From an uncultured Prevotellaceae bacterium (lineage in GTDB: Bacteria > Bacteroidota > Bacteroidia > Bacteroidales > Muribaculaceae), in the NCBI GenBank assembly GCA_947169265.1, contig CAMVPC010000012.1, forward strand, positions 1 through 64,000: a stretch of DNA of 64,000 bases, written 5' to 3'. Under the pieces are notes generated by a model, which saw only the letters and a list, made by a program, of their open reading frames with translations, was not told where the DNA came from and did no database searches. Below, one piece after another: positions 51,666 to 59,776 of this stretch. The number at the start of each line of letters is the position of its first letter. The first letter of the stretch is position 1. The translations under genes were made by a program, and so were the position numbers.

Positions 51666-54600
51666 ATGAGAAAACAGCTACTAATGCTCATGGTATTTGC
51701 CCTCGTGACCATGCTGGCCCACGGCCGCGCCATCACGGGCACCGTGACGCAGGCGAGCGACGGCGAGCCCATTCCCGGGGCCACCGTCAAGGTGCAAGGC
51801 ACCTCGCGCGTCACCTCGACCGACTTCGACGGCAAATACTCGATTGACGCCAGCGACGGACAGTCGCTCGTGGTCACATGTGTGGGAATGCAGACGGTGA
51901 CAAAGAAAGTGCCGGCCGGAGGCTCGGTAGTCGACTTTGTCATGACCGACGATTCCCAAGTGCTCCAGGAAGTGGTCGTCACAGCCTACGGTCAAACCCA
52001 AGAGAAGAAAAAGCTGAACTTCGCCGTTCAGTCGCTCAACTCGGGTGAGGTGACCGCCGGTGGCGCCACCAACTTCGCCACCACGTTGCAAGGCAAGGTG
52101 GCCGGCCTGCAAGTGGGTTCGGGCGGCGGCTCGCCCAACAGCGACACGCAGATTATCATCCGCGCCATCTCGAGTATGAACAACTCGCAGAACAACCAGC
52201 CAATGGTGGTTGTCGATGGCGTGACCATCCGCGGTAATGGTAACGCGCTGGGCGACATCAACCCCGACGACATCGACAACGTGAGCGTCCTCAAAGGCTC
52301 GGCGGCAAGCGCACTCTACGGCTCGGAAGGCGCCAACGGCGTTATCCTCGTGACCACCAAGAGCGGTTCGCGCGACGGCAAAATCGACGTCACCGCCAGC
52401 GCCAGCGTCGAAATCAGCAACAGCATGCGCGTGCCCAAGGTGCAGCGCACCTTCACGCCGGGCGCCAAGGGCTTCTACAAGGAAAACAGCGGCGGTGGCG
52501 GCTGGGGTCCCTACCTGGGCGCCGACGACGTGCTCTATGACAACGTGGGCGGCTTCTTGGGCACCGGTCTGCAGCAACGCTACAGCCTGGCAGTGAGCGG
52601 CGGCACCGAGAAGTTCAACGCTTACACGTCGGTAGCCTACACGATGCACGACGGTGTCGTTCCCAAGGACTATAAAAACCAGCTCACCGGCTTTATCAAG
52701 GCCCAATATAAACCCAGCGACAAGGTGACCATCCAAGCGTCGATGAACTACACCAACAGCAAGGCGCGCGGCTTTGGCAACTCCATGTCGACCATCTACA
52801 ACTGGGGCATCAACAAGGATATGAGCCGCTATGTGGACGAGGACGGCGTGACACCTTACTGGGCCAACCGCTACGACCACTGGGAACTGCTCACCGACCG
52901 CGAGCGCATCGGGGCCGCCTTCTCGCCTTACTACGGCCGCAACCTCGACAAGAGCGAGACACGCAGCGACCGCCTGATGCTCAACGCGCAAATCAGCTAC
53001 GAACCCATCAAGGACCTCGTGTTCACCGGCAAGATAGGCTACGACTACAGCTACTCAATCTACGACGCTTATGTCGTGCCGCGCTTCCGCGACAGTTATT
53101 TCAACGACCCCACCGAGGAATCTATGGCCGCCCTTATCAACGACAACAAGAGCCTCTACGGTTCCTATAGCTTCCAGCCGTCGCACGGCAACGCGCTCAC
53201 GACGCAATTCTTCGCCAACTATAAGCGCACGTTTGCCGAAGACTACACCATCAACCTGTTCTATGGTCTCGAATACCGAGTGATTAATGGCGTGAGCGCC
53301 AGCATGGGCGGTTACAAATTCCTGCTCGACGACTTCTGGAGCTTTGCCAATGTGGATCCTTCCACCCTTGTCGAGCGCGGACAGTCGGTAAGCCATTCGC
53401 ACCGAAACAAGTACGGCCACTTCGGCGAAATCCGTTTCGACTATAAGGGCGTCCTCCAGGTCTCGGCCACCGGCCGCCTCGATGGCCCCTCGTCACTCTA
53501 TCAGGCTAACAAGACCCATTACTTCTACCCCTCGGTGACCGCCGGCGTGGTGTTCAGCGAGCTCTTCGGGTGGCACAACAACTGGTTCAGCTACGGCAAG
53601 CTGCGCGGCAACTGGGCCAAGGTGGGTAAGGAGCCACCCCCCTACCTGTTCAACGACACTTACAAGCGCTGGAACACCTTCCCCGACCCGGGTTACGGAC
53701 GCGACCCGACGGTGTCCTACGCGCCGCTCGACTTGACTCCCGAGATGACCAGCTCGTGGGAAATCGGCGCCGACTTGCGCTTCTTCAACCAGCGCACACG
53801 CCTCGATGTGGCCTACTATTCGACCACGGTCGACGACCAAATCGTGAGCGTGCGCGTCTCGCCCGCCAGCGGCGACATCCTGCAAACACGCAACGAGGGT
53901 AGCTTGACCAATCATGGTCTTGAGATCTCGCTCCAGCAAGACATCATCAAAAGCGTCGATTTTGACTGGACAGCCACGCTCAACTACTCGTTCAACCGCA
54001 GCCACGTGGACTGGCTCCCCGACCAACTGACCGAAATCCAGGGCACGCAGTACGGCGACATCTTCCCCGTGGCGCGCCTGGGCGAGTCATCGACCGGTCT
54101 CAGCGGTAAGGACTACCAGCGCGACCCCGACGGCAACGTGATTTGCGACGTGAACGGCTATCCCCTCATCGACCCCGCCAAGGGTAACTATATAGGCAAC
54201 CGCGAGCCCGACTTCCTGCTGGGCTTCGGCTCCTCGTTCCGTTACAAGGGCGCCTCGCTCTCGTTCCTGCTCGACGCCCGCGTGGGCGGCGACGTGGCCA
54301 ACGTGACGGGCCGCAGCCTCATCACTAACGGCATGAACCATCTCTATGACAAGTACCGCAACCGCGAAATCATCTTCAAGGGCGTGGTGAAGAACGAAGA
54401 TGGCACCTATAGCCCCAACACCACGCCCGTGGTGCTCGACAGCTACTTCATCAACACCTACTACGCCACTGTGTCGTCGAACTTCATCGAGGATGGTTCT
54501 TACCTGCGACTGAGCTACGTCACCCTCGCCTACGACTTCTCGGGACTGCTCAAGAAATCGTGGCCCGTCAAGGGCTTGAGCCTGAGCGTGACCGGCCGCA

Positions 54601-54743
54601 ACCTGTTCCTGCTCACCAAGTACACGGGCAACGACCCGTCGGTGATGGCAGCCGTGAGCGGTGGTACGGGCGGCATGGGCATCGACAACTACAACGTGCC
54701 GTCGACGCGCAACTTCAACTTCACGCTCAAAGTCAATTTCTAA
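51666..54743 (+). CDS. SusC/RagA-like TonB-dependent transporter
   Basis: A 1025-residue outer-membrane transporter. Signal peptide (LLMLMVFALVTMLAHG), then the carboxypeptidase-D-like N-terminal domain (ITGTVTQASDGEPIPGATVKV ... YSIDA, ~23-105) typical of SusC/RagA. Next a TonB-box-like stretch (LQEVVVTAYG), the plug domain (QPMVVVDGVTIRGN ... DIDNVSVLKGSAASALYGSEGANGVILV) and a barrel of 22 expected strands ending FNFTLKVNF with the terminal Phe. It works with the SusD-like lipoprotein that follows after 44 bases. No sigma/anti-sigma pair or two-component regulator adjoins it. Confidence 0.97.
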   Translation: MRKQLLMLMVFALVTMLAHGRAITGTVTQASDGEPIPGATVKVQGTSRVTSTDFDGKYSIDASDGQSLVVTCVGMQTVTKKVPAGGSVVDFVMTDDSQVLQEVVVTAYGQTQEKKKLNFAVQSLNSGEVTAGGATNFATTLQGKVAGLQVGSGGGSPNSDTQIIIRAISSMNNSQNNQPMVVVDGVTIRGNGNALGDINPDDIDNVSVLKGSAASALYGSEGANGVILVTTKSGSRDGKIDVTASASVEISNSMRVPKVQRTFTPGAKGFYKENSGGGGWGPYLGADDVLYDNVGGFLGTGLQQRYSLAVSGGTEKFNAYTSVAYTMHDGVVPKDYKNQLTGFIKAQYKPSDKVTIQASMNYTNSKARGFGNSMSTIYNWGINKDMSRYVDEDGVTPYWANRYDHWELLTDRERIGAAFSPYYGRNLDKSETRSDRLMLNAQISYEPIKDLVFTGKIGYDYSYSIYDAYVVPRFRDSYFNDPTEESMAALINDNKSLYGSYSFQPSHGNALTTQFFANYKRTFAEDYTINLFYGLEYRVINGVSASMGGYKFLLDDFWSFANVDPSTLVERGQSVSHSHRNKYGHFGEIRFDYKGVLQVSATGRLDGPSSLYQANKTHYFYPSVTAGVVFSELFGWHNNWFSYGKLRGNWAKVGKEPPPYLFNDTYKRWNTFPDPGYGRDPTVSYAPLDLTPEMTSSWEIGADLRFFNQRTRLDVAYYSTTVDDQIVSVRVSPASGDILQTRNEGSLTNHGLEISLQQDIIKSVDFDWTATLNYSFNRSHVDWLPDQLTEIQGTQYGDIFPVARLGESSTGLSGKDYQRDPDGNVICDVNGYPLIDPAKGNYIGNREPDFLLGFGSSFRYKGASLSFLLDARVGGDVANVTGRSLITNGMNHLYDKYRNREIIFKGVVKNEDGTYSPNTTPVVLDSYFINTYYATVSSNFIEDGSYLRLSYVTLAYDFSGLLKKSWPVKGLSLSVTGRNLFLLTKYTGNDPSVMAAVSGGTGGMGIDNYNVPSTRNFNFTLKVNF

Positions 54744-54787
54744 TCAATTTATTCTCAATTAAAGACTCACTTTTAACCGACTTGACA

Positions 54788-56713
54788 ATGATGACAATCA
54801 ATAAATTCAAACTTATTGCAATGGCACTCGTGATGGGTCTCGTGGGGGTAAGTTGTAACGATATTCTCGACGAAAACGTCAACCCCGACCGCGCTCACTC
54901 GCTCAAGGCCGAAGAGGCCATGCCCGTGCTCGTGTTCTACGCGCAGCAAACGGTCTATGACCACGCCGAGTACTACATCTACCTGTCGCAATGCCTCACC
55001 ACCGGCGGCAAGAGCTCGGTGGGAAGCTACAGCTACAAGTGTGAGTGGGAGTTCCTCACGATGAACCGCCACCCGCAGTGGCGCCGCCACTTCTACGACA
55101 TCGGGGTGAACGGCAACAACCTCATCAAAGAGGCCAATAAAATCAATTCGCCCAACTACACGCTCATCGTGCGCGCCATCCAGCTGATGTCGATGCAACT
55201 CACCACCGACGCCTTTGGCGACATGCCGCGCACCGACGCTTACAACTCGGTGGCACCGGCCTACGACACGCAAGAGTCAATCTACGCCTGGATGCTCCAG
55301 GAGGCCGACGACCTCATCGCGGCCTTCGAGGATGAGAGCATCACCAAGAACGAGAACAACCAGCGCATCACCGCCGCGCAAGACCGCGTCTACGCCGGCG
55401 ACCTCGAGAAATGGAAAGGACTCGTCTATGCCATCAAGGCGCGACTGTTGTTGCGCAACATCCCCAACATCGACCGCAGCCCGGCTACCTGCCAAAAGAT
55501 TATCGACGCCGCCGACGCAGCCATCAACCAGTGGCGCAAGGGCGACCTGCTCTACGGAGCATGGTTTGGCAACGAGCCCCGCTACAACTTCGACGGAGGC
55601 ACCAACGAGCAGTGCGCCCCCTGGTCGGTGACCCACCCCGTGATTAACTCGTGGGAGTCGCGCAGCAACCTCTTGGGCAACGCCATCCCCAGCAAGTTCT
55701 TCCTCGTCGATGTGATGGGACTTAACGAGCCCGACAACGAGAACTTCATCGGCACCTACCACGGCACCCAAGGCTCGTCTTACGACGGTTATGCCAACGA
55801 CCCGCGCCTGCCCCTGCTCATGAAGGCCCGCACAGGCCCAGTGAGCCCCAGCAAAGCCGAGGACTCTAAGGTGATGATGCGTTTCCTCGAGAACAACATA
55901 GGCATGGGTACCACTTACAAGGGCACCAACTATCCCGACCTCTACATGGGTGCCTACGCCGGCGCCACCAACGCTTACAACCCCATCTTCACCATGGAGG
56001 AACTCTACTTCATCAAGGCCGAGGCCTACTACTGGATGGGCAACAAGACCGAGGCGTGCGCCCTGGCCAAGGAGGCCGCCGAGCACAACATCGAGCGGCA
56101 CCTCGACTTCTTCCTCAAGAATTATCCCAACCCCAACTACAACGAGAAGAACGACAACAAGTATCCCGGCGAATATAAGGACGCCGGAACCGTGCAGTGG
56201 GCAAGGGCTACCGACTGGAACGCGCAGGTCAACGCGTTCCTCAACAACGAGGAATACTATGCCAGCGCTTCGGCCAAGACACCGCGCGTGAAGAAAGTCA
56301 CCGACCGCGGCAACAAGCACTGGTTCTTCAATCCCAGCGAGTTCTCGCTCAGCGACCTGATGATGCAAAAGTACGTGGCCATGTACATGCAGCCCGAGCA
56401 GTGGACCGACATGCGACGCTACCACTACAGTAACAAGCGCAACAACTACGGCATAGGCAACGACAACGAAATCGTCTATCCGGGCCTGCGCAGGCCTTAC
56501 AACCTCTATGCCGCCTACTGGGTCGACGGGCTCACCGACGCCCAAAAGGAGAACACCTGGATTCAGCGACTTAACTACGACCCCGAGACCGAGGAGAAAT
56601 ATAACCGCGGAGAGCTCGAGCGACTGGGCGCCTACAAGAACTACAAGTGGCTGCAAAAACCCATGATTTGGGCCCACGACTACGGCGAGGTCACCTCGCT
56701 CACGGGACAATGA
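54788..56713 (+). CDS. SusD/RagB-like surface lipoprotein
   Basis: A 641-residue lipoprotein (lipobox LVGVSC, Cys ~21) of the SusD/RagB family, the lid of the SusC channel that captures the nutrient at the cell surface. Helical TPR-like parts include YLSQCLTTGGKSS, LIVRAIQLMSMQLTTDAFGDMP, EKWKGLVYAIKARLLLRNIP and EELYFIKAEAYYWMGNKTEAC, with the characteristic C-terminal YVAMYMQPEQWTDMRRYHYS. The SusD_like/SusD-RagB sub-type with FGDMPRTDAY is often seen in loci not tied to a known glycan. It starts at ATGATG (54788); the upstream frame is part of susC. Confidence 0.95.
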   Translation: MMTINKFKLIAMALVMGLVGVSCNDILDENVNPDRAHSLKAEEAMPVLVFYAQQTVYDHAEYYIYLSQCLTTGGKSSVGSYSYKCEWEFLTMNRHPQWRRHFYDIGVNGNNLIKEANKINSPNYTLIVRAIQLMSMQLTTDAFGDMPRTDAYNSVAPAYDTQESIYAWMLQEADDLIAAFEDESITKNENNQRITAAQDRVYAGDLEKWKGLVYAIKARLLLRNIPNIDRSPATCQKIIDAADAAINQWRKGDLLYGAWFGNEPRYNFDGGTNEQCAPWSVTHPVINSWESRSNLLGNAIPSKFFLVDVMGLNEPDNENFIGTYHGTQGSSYDGYANDPRLPLLMKARTGPVSPSKAEDSKVMMRFLENNIGMGTTYKGTNYPDLYMGAYAGATNAYNPIFTMEELYFIKAEAYYWMGNKTEACALAKEAAEHNIERHLDFFLKNYPNPNYNEKNDNKYPGEYKDAGTVQWARATDWNAQVNAFLNNEEYYASASAKTPRVKKVTDRGNKHWFFNPSEFSLSDLMMQKYVAMYMQPEQWTDMRRYHYSNKRNNYGIGNDNEIVYPGLRRPYNLYAAYWVDGLTDAQKENTWIQRLNYDPETEEKYNRGELERLGAYKNYKWLQKPMIWAHDYGEVTSLTGQ

Positions 56714-56762
56714 CGCCACACAACGGATGAAAGAACTTTATATAACAATAATGAATATCCCT

Positions 56763-57827
56763 ATGAAATTATTCAAGAATATCGCACTCCTCGCGCTGGT
56801 GACCGCCGCGGCCTCATCGTGTGCCGTGCACGACCCCTTCGCCGACCGCATGGACCTGGGACAAGTGTTGCCCACCGTCTCGTGGGAGCTCGGCTCAAGC
56901 AACGTCAAGGCCGGCGGCTCAGTCTCGTTCAAGGGCAAGTACTACACCAGCAGCGACCGGGAAATAGACCACAGCGAGGTGTGGACAATGATTACGCGCA
57001 ACGGCGAGGCGAAAGCCACAAGCCGCCTAACGACCAAGTTGTCTTACACCAAGACCGTGACCACCAACGACACGGTGCGCACGGCGAGCCTCGTCAAGTC
57101 CTATCCCCACTCGATGGCCGAATGGGACGGATATGAATACATCCTCACGAGCGATTTTCCCGTGAGCAGCACGCTCGCGCCGGTTCAATGGACCAACCCC
57201 AACGACTTCGACGAGGACAAGTTCAACCAGTACTACCCCTCGACATTCCGCGACGAGTTCAAGCAAACCATCGTCAACTACCTCACCAAGGACAGCACTT
57301 ACTACGACGACTTGCGCAACGTCTACATCAAGTATGACTTCACCGCCGAGCAGTTCGAGCAGCTCAACGCCAAGTATGGCCTCGACATGCCCACGGTGAC
57401 CGAGTCGAGCGGCAAGGGCGGCAAGAGCGACGCATGGTTTGTCACCGACGAGGTGGACCATTACTACTACATCACCATCGACGAGGCCGGTGTCAAGACC
57501 GAGCACGAGATTGCCACCAAGGCCGACGCGCCCGCCGGCGTGCCCGAAGACAAGATTTTCGAGGTCTACAAGTCGTCGCCCTGGGTGTTCAGTCGCTACA
57601 ACGACGACACGGGCTCGCGCGTCAACTCGGTGCGCCGCGAGTATATGCCTTACTGGAAGGAGCTCATCGAGCTCATTCCGTTCACATCGTGGATCTACAA
57701 CACCACCGACAAGAACTACTCGATTGATTTCACACGACGCTATGTGCTGGTTCCTTACTTCCGCGTCTACGACACCGAGGGCAAGATGGGCACCGACACC
57801 GAGACGAAACTCGTCGAAATCAACTGA
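56763..57827 (+). CDS. Lipoprotein of the SusCD locus, unknown function
   Basis: A ~354-residue protein. The signal ends in a lipobox (AAASSC), followed by DPFADRMDLGQVLPTVSWELGSSNVKAGGSVSFKGKYYT, which reads like an N-terminal Ig-like domain. A helical stretch follows (FRDEFKQTIVNYLTKDSTYYDD), and the protein ends VLVPYFRVYDTEGKMGTDTE. I cannot name the family. Position after SusD suggests a surface-exposed accessory binding protein like SusE/SusF. Starts at 56727, 56751 and 56763 are all in frame; the last puts the signal peptide at the very N-terminus and is preferred. Confidence 0.75.
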   Translation: MKLFKNIALLALVTAAASSCAVHDPFADRMDLGQVLPTVSWELGSSNVKAGGSVSFKGKYYTSSDREIDHSEVWTMITRNGEAKATSRLTTKLSYTKTVTTNDTVRTASLVKSYPHSMAEWDGYEYILTSDFPVSSTLAPVQWTNPNDFDEDKFNQYYPSTFRDEFKQTIVNYLTKDSTYYDDLRNVYIKYDFTAEQFEQLNAKYGLDMPTVTESSGKGGKSDAWFVTDEVDHYYYITIDEAGVKTEHEIATKADAPAGVPEDKIFEVYKSSPWVFSRYNDDTGSRVNSVRREYMPYWKELIELIPFTSWIYNTTDKNYSIDFTRRYVLVPYFRVYDTEGKMGTDTETKLVEIN

Positions 57828-57888
57828 CACGGCTTGCGCCCTACAACTGAAGATTATTTACTCTTTCTCAACGTAATTTGACAGTTTT

Positions 57889-59628
57889 ATGAAGCATCTC
57901 AAAATATTTCTACTGATGGCCGCGGTGGCGATGGCGATGGCCTCGTGTGTCGAAAAGGAGCCGGCCTACGGCAACTTTGCCGGCAAGGACGTCGACTTCA
58001 CCTACAATGTCGACGGCGACGAGTTCACCACCGACTTCTATGTGGTGTCGACCATCCGGTTCAACAACATCTCGGCCAAGAGCGGACAAGTGACGTGGGA
58101 CTTTGGCGACGGGGAATCGTCGAGCGACCAAAACCCCACCCACAAGTATGACAAGGCGGGTATCTACAACGTCACCCTCACCGTCGACGGTGTGGGCGAG
58201 CGCACCTACCCGCTGCTCATCTACGACATCGCGCCCAAGCTCGTCGTGGCCGAGCAAAGCGCCGAAACCGTCGTCATCAACGACGTCACCGTCAAGCTTG
58301 ACCTCTCGCTGCCCAACCCCGAGAATCTCGAGACCAAGTTCGTGTGGTACTTCCCCGAGGGCACCACGCTCGACGATGGCACCGAAATCACCGAATTCAC
58401 CGGCTATAGCCACAGCGACGGCACCATCGACAACCCGGGCGTGCTGCGATTCAAGAACATAGGCTCGCAACGCATCGAGGTCAGGACGTGGTTTGACATC
58501 AACGGCGAGAACCGCCGCCTCGAAGACGGTTATGTCAACGTGCAGGTGGGCACCAGCGTGCCGGCTCCCACGCTCTACTATGCTGTGATGGGCGGCAACA
58601 TCAAGGCGCTCAAGCTCGTCGACCCGAGTCAGCTGCCGGCGGGCACCAAGAACATGCCCTTCGACCTGGGCGTGAGTTCGGGCAACATGCCCACCACGCT
58701 CGTCTTCGCCACCGTGAAGCAGACCAGCGACGACGGCAGTGTGAACGAGGACGACTTCGTCTATATCCTCGACTGCGGCAAGCAATACTACTATGTCAAC
58801 GACCAGAACGGCGTGCTGGGCGACGGTAAAATCACCGTCATGAGCGCCGACGGCTCGATGAGCGACGTCATGATCACCAACGTGGGCGGCCAGGCCTTCA
58901 ACGACCCCTTCCAGGGGTGTACCGACGGCAACTACCTCTATTACACCGACCGCAACACGGGCGTGCGCCGCATCCCGCTCACCACGCGTGGCGAGCGCGA
59001 GAGCACCGTCTACTCGAGCACCGAGGGCTACTTCGTGGTCAACAACATGCTCAACTACTACGGCAACGGCATCGCTTACGGTGCTATCCACACCGGACTC
59101 TACCTCGACAAGCAAGGTGTCTTCTGGTGGGGTAAGAACTATTCGGGCAACGGCATCTACCGCTTCCGCACCAGCGACATTGGGCCCGCCACCGCCCAAA
59201 AGACCGGACCCATCCCCTTCCCCATCGTGCTCTCGGGTACACAGCCGCGAGCCTTCACGCTCGACGAGAACCAGAAGAACCTCTACGTGTGGATGACAAA
59301 GGGCGTCACGCCGGGCGCCGGCTTCGGCCACTACCCGCTGCCGGGCAACGGCGAGGGACTCGACTATGACAAGTATGTCAAGTTCTTCACCATGGAGGCC
59401 GACCCCATCAACACCACGGCCGACGAGGGCGTCTACACCACGCAGATGGCTGTCGACAGCGCCACCGGACGCGTGTACTTCGGCTTCCGCGCCGCCACGA
59501 CCGAGAAGACTTACACCACGGGCCTCTACTACTATGACCCCGCGACACAGTCGATGAACAAGGTGGAAGCGGTCCCCGACCGCATCCTGGGCGTGTGTAT
59601 CAACCCGCGCGCCACCCACCTCTTCTAA
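57889..59628 (+). CDS. PKD-domain lipoprotein with propeller-like region
   Basis: A 579-residue lipoprotein (AMASC lipobox). A PKD domain lies at ~25-115 (GQVTWDFGDGESSSDQNPTHKYDKAGIYNVTLTV). A second Ig-like unit follows (~120-220). The last ~350 residues alternate short strands and turns (YYAVMGGNIKALKLVDPS, FVYILDCGKQYYYVND, NYLYYTDRNTGVRRIPL, GVFWWGKNYSGNGIYRF, KNLYVWMTKGVTPG, RVYFGFRAATTEKTYTTGLYYYD) and look like a beta-propeller. PKD and propeller lipoproteins recur in Sus-like loci as surface binding proteins. It is the last gene before a terminator. The ligand is unknown. Confidence 0.85.
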   Translation: MKHLKIFLLMAAVAMAMASCVEKEPAYGNFAGKDVDFTYNVDGDEFTTDFYVVSTIRFNNISAKSGQVTWDFGDGESSSDQNPTHKYDKAGIYNVTLTVDGVGERTYPLLIYDIAPKLVVAEQSAETVVINDVTVKLDLSLPNPENLETKFVWYFPEGTTLDDGTEITEFTGYSHSDGTIDNPGVLRFKNIGSQRIEVRTWFDINGENRRLEDGYVNVQVGTSVPAPTLYYAVMGGNIKALKLVDPSQLPAGTKNMPFDLGVSSGNMPTTLVFATVKQTSDDGSVNEDDFVYILDCGKQYYYVNDQNGVLGDGKITVMSADGSMSDVMITNVGGQAFNDPFQGCTDGNYLYYTDRNTGVRRIPLTTRGERESTVYSSTEGYFVVNNMLNYYGNGIAYGAIHTGLYLDKQGVFWWGKNYSGNGIYRFRTSDIGPATAQKTGPIPFPIVLSGTQPRAFTLDENQKNLYVWMTKGVTPGAGFGHYPLPGNGEGLDYDKYVKFFTMEADPINTTADEGVYTTQMAVDSATGRVYFGFRAATTEKTYTTGLYYYDPATQSMNKVEAVPDRILGVCINPRATHLF

Positions 59629-59658
59629 GCGGCGACGCCTCACCGCGACGCGACACTC

Positions 59659-59699
59659 AGCGGCTCCGCTGCCCTCACCGGCAGTTGGGGCCGCTTTTC
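59659..59699 (+). terminator. Terminator of the SusCD locus
   Basis: AGCGGC (59659-59664) pairs with GCCGCT (59690-59695) with an inner CTGCC/GGCAG stem, and is followed by TTTT. Confidence 0.75.
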
Positions 59700-59716
59700 A
59701 CCATTTTCTTTCACTT

Positions 59717-59750
59717 TTTGCCATGTAGTGAAAAAAAAGTAGTAATTTTG
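59717..59750 (+). promoter_or_regulatory. Probable promoter for the second subtilase gene
   Basis: TAATTTTG (59743-59750) matches the -7 consensus. TTTG at 59717-59720 is 22 bases upstream, slightly long. Confidence 0.55.
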
Positions 59751-59776
59751 GGGAATTAAACCAAAACGAGCGCATT

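Noticed and set aside
57910-59643. 577-residue minus-strand frame opposite the PKD lipoprotein gene
   Set aside because: Same reason: antisense of a clear lipoprotein gene, with shadow-type composition. The long antisense frames at 2270-3841 and 31807-33162 were dismissed likewise.
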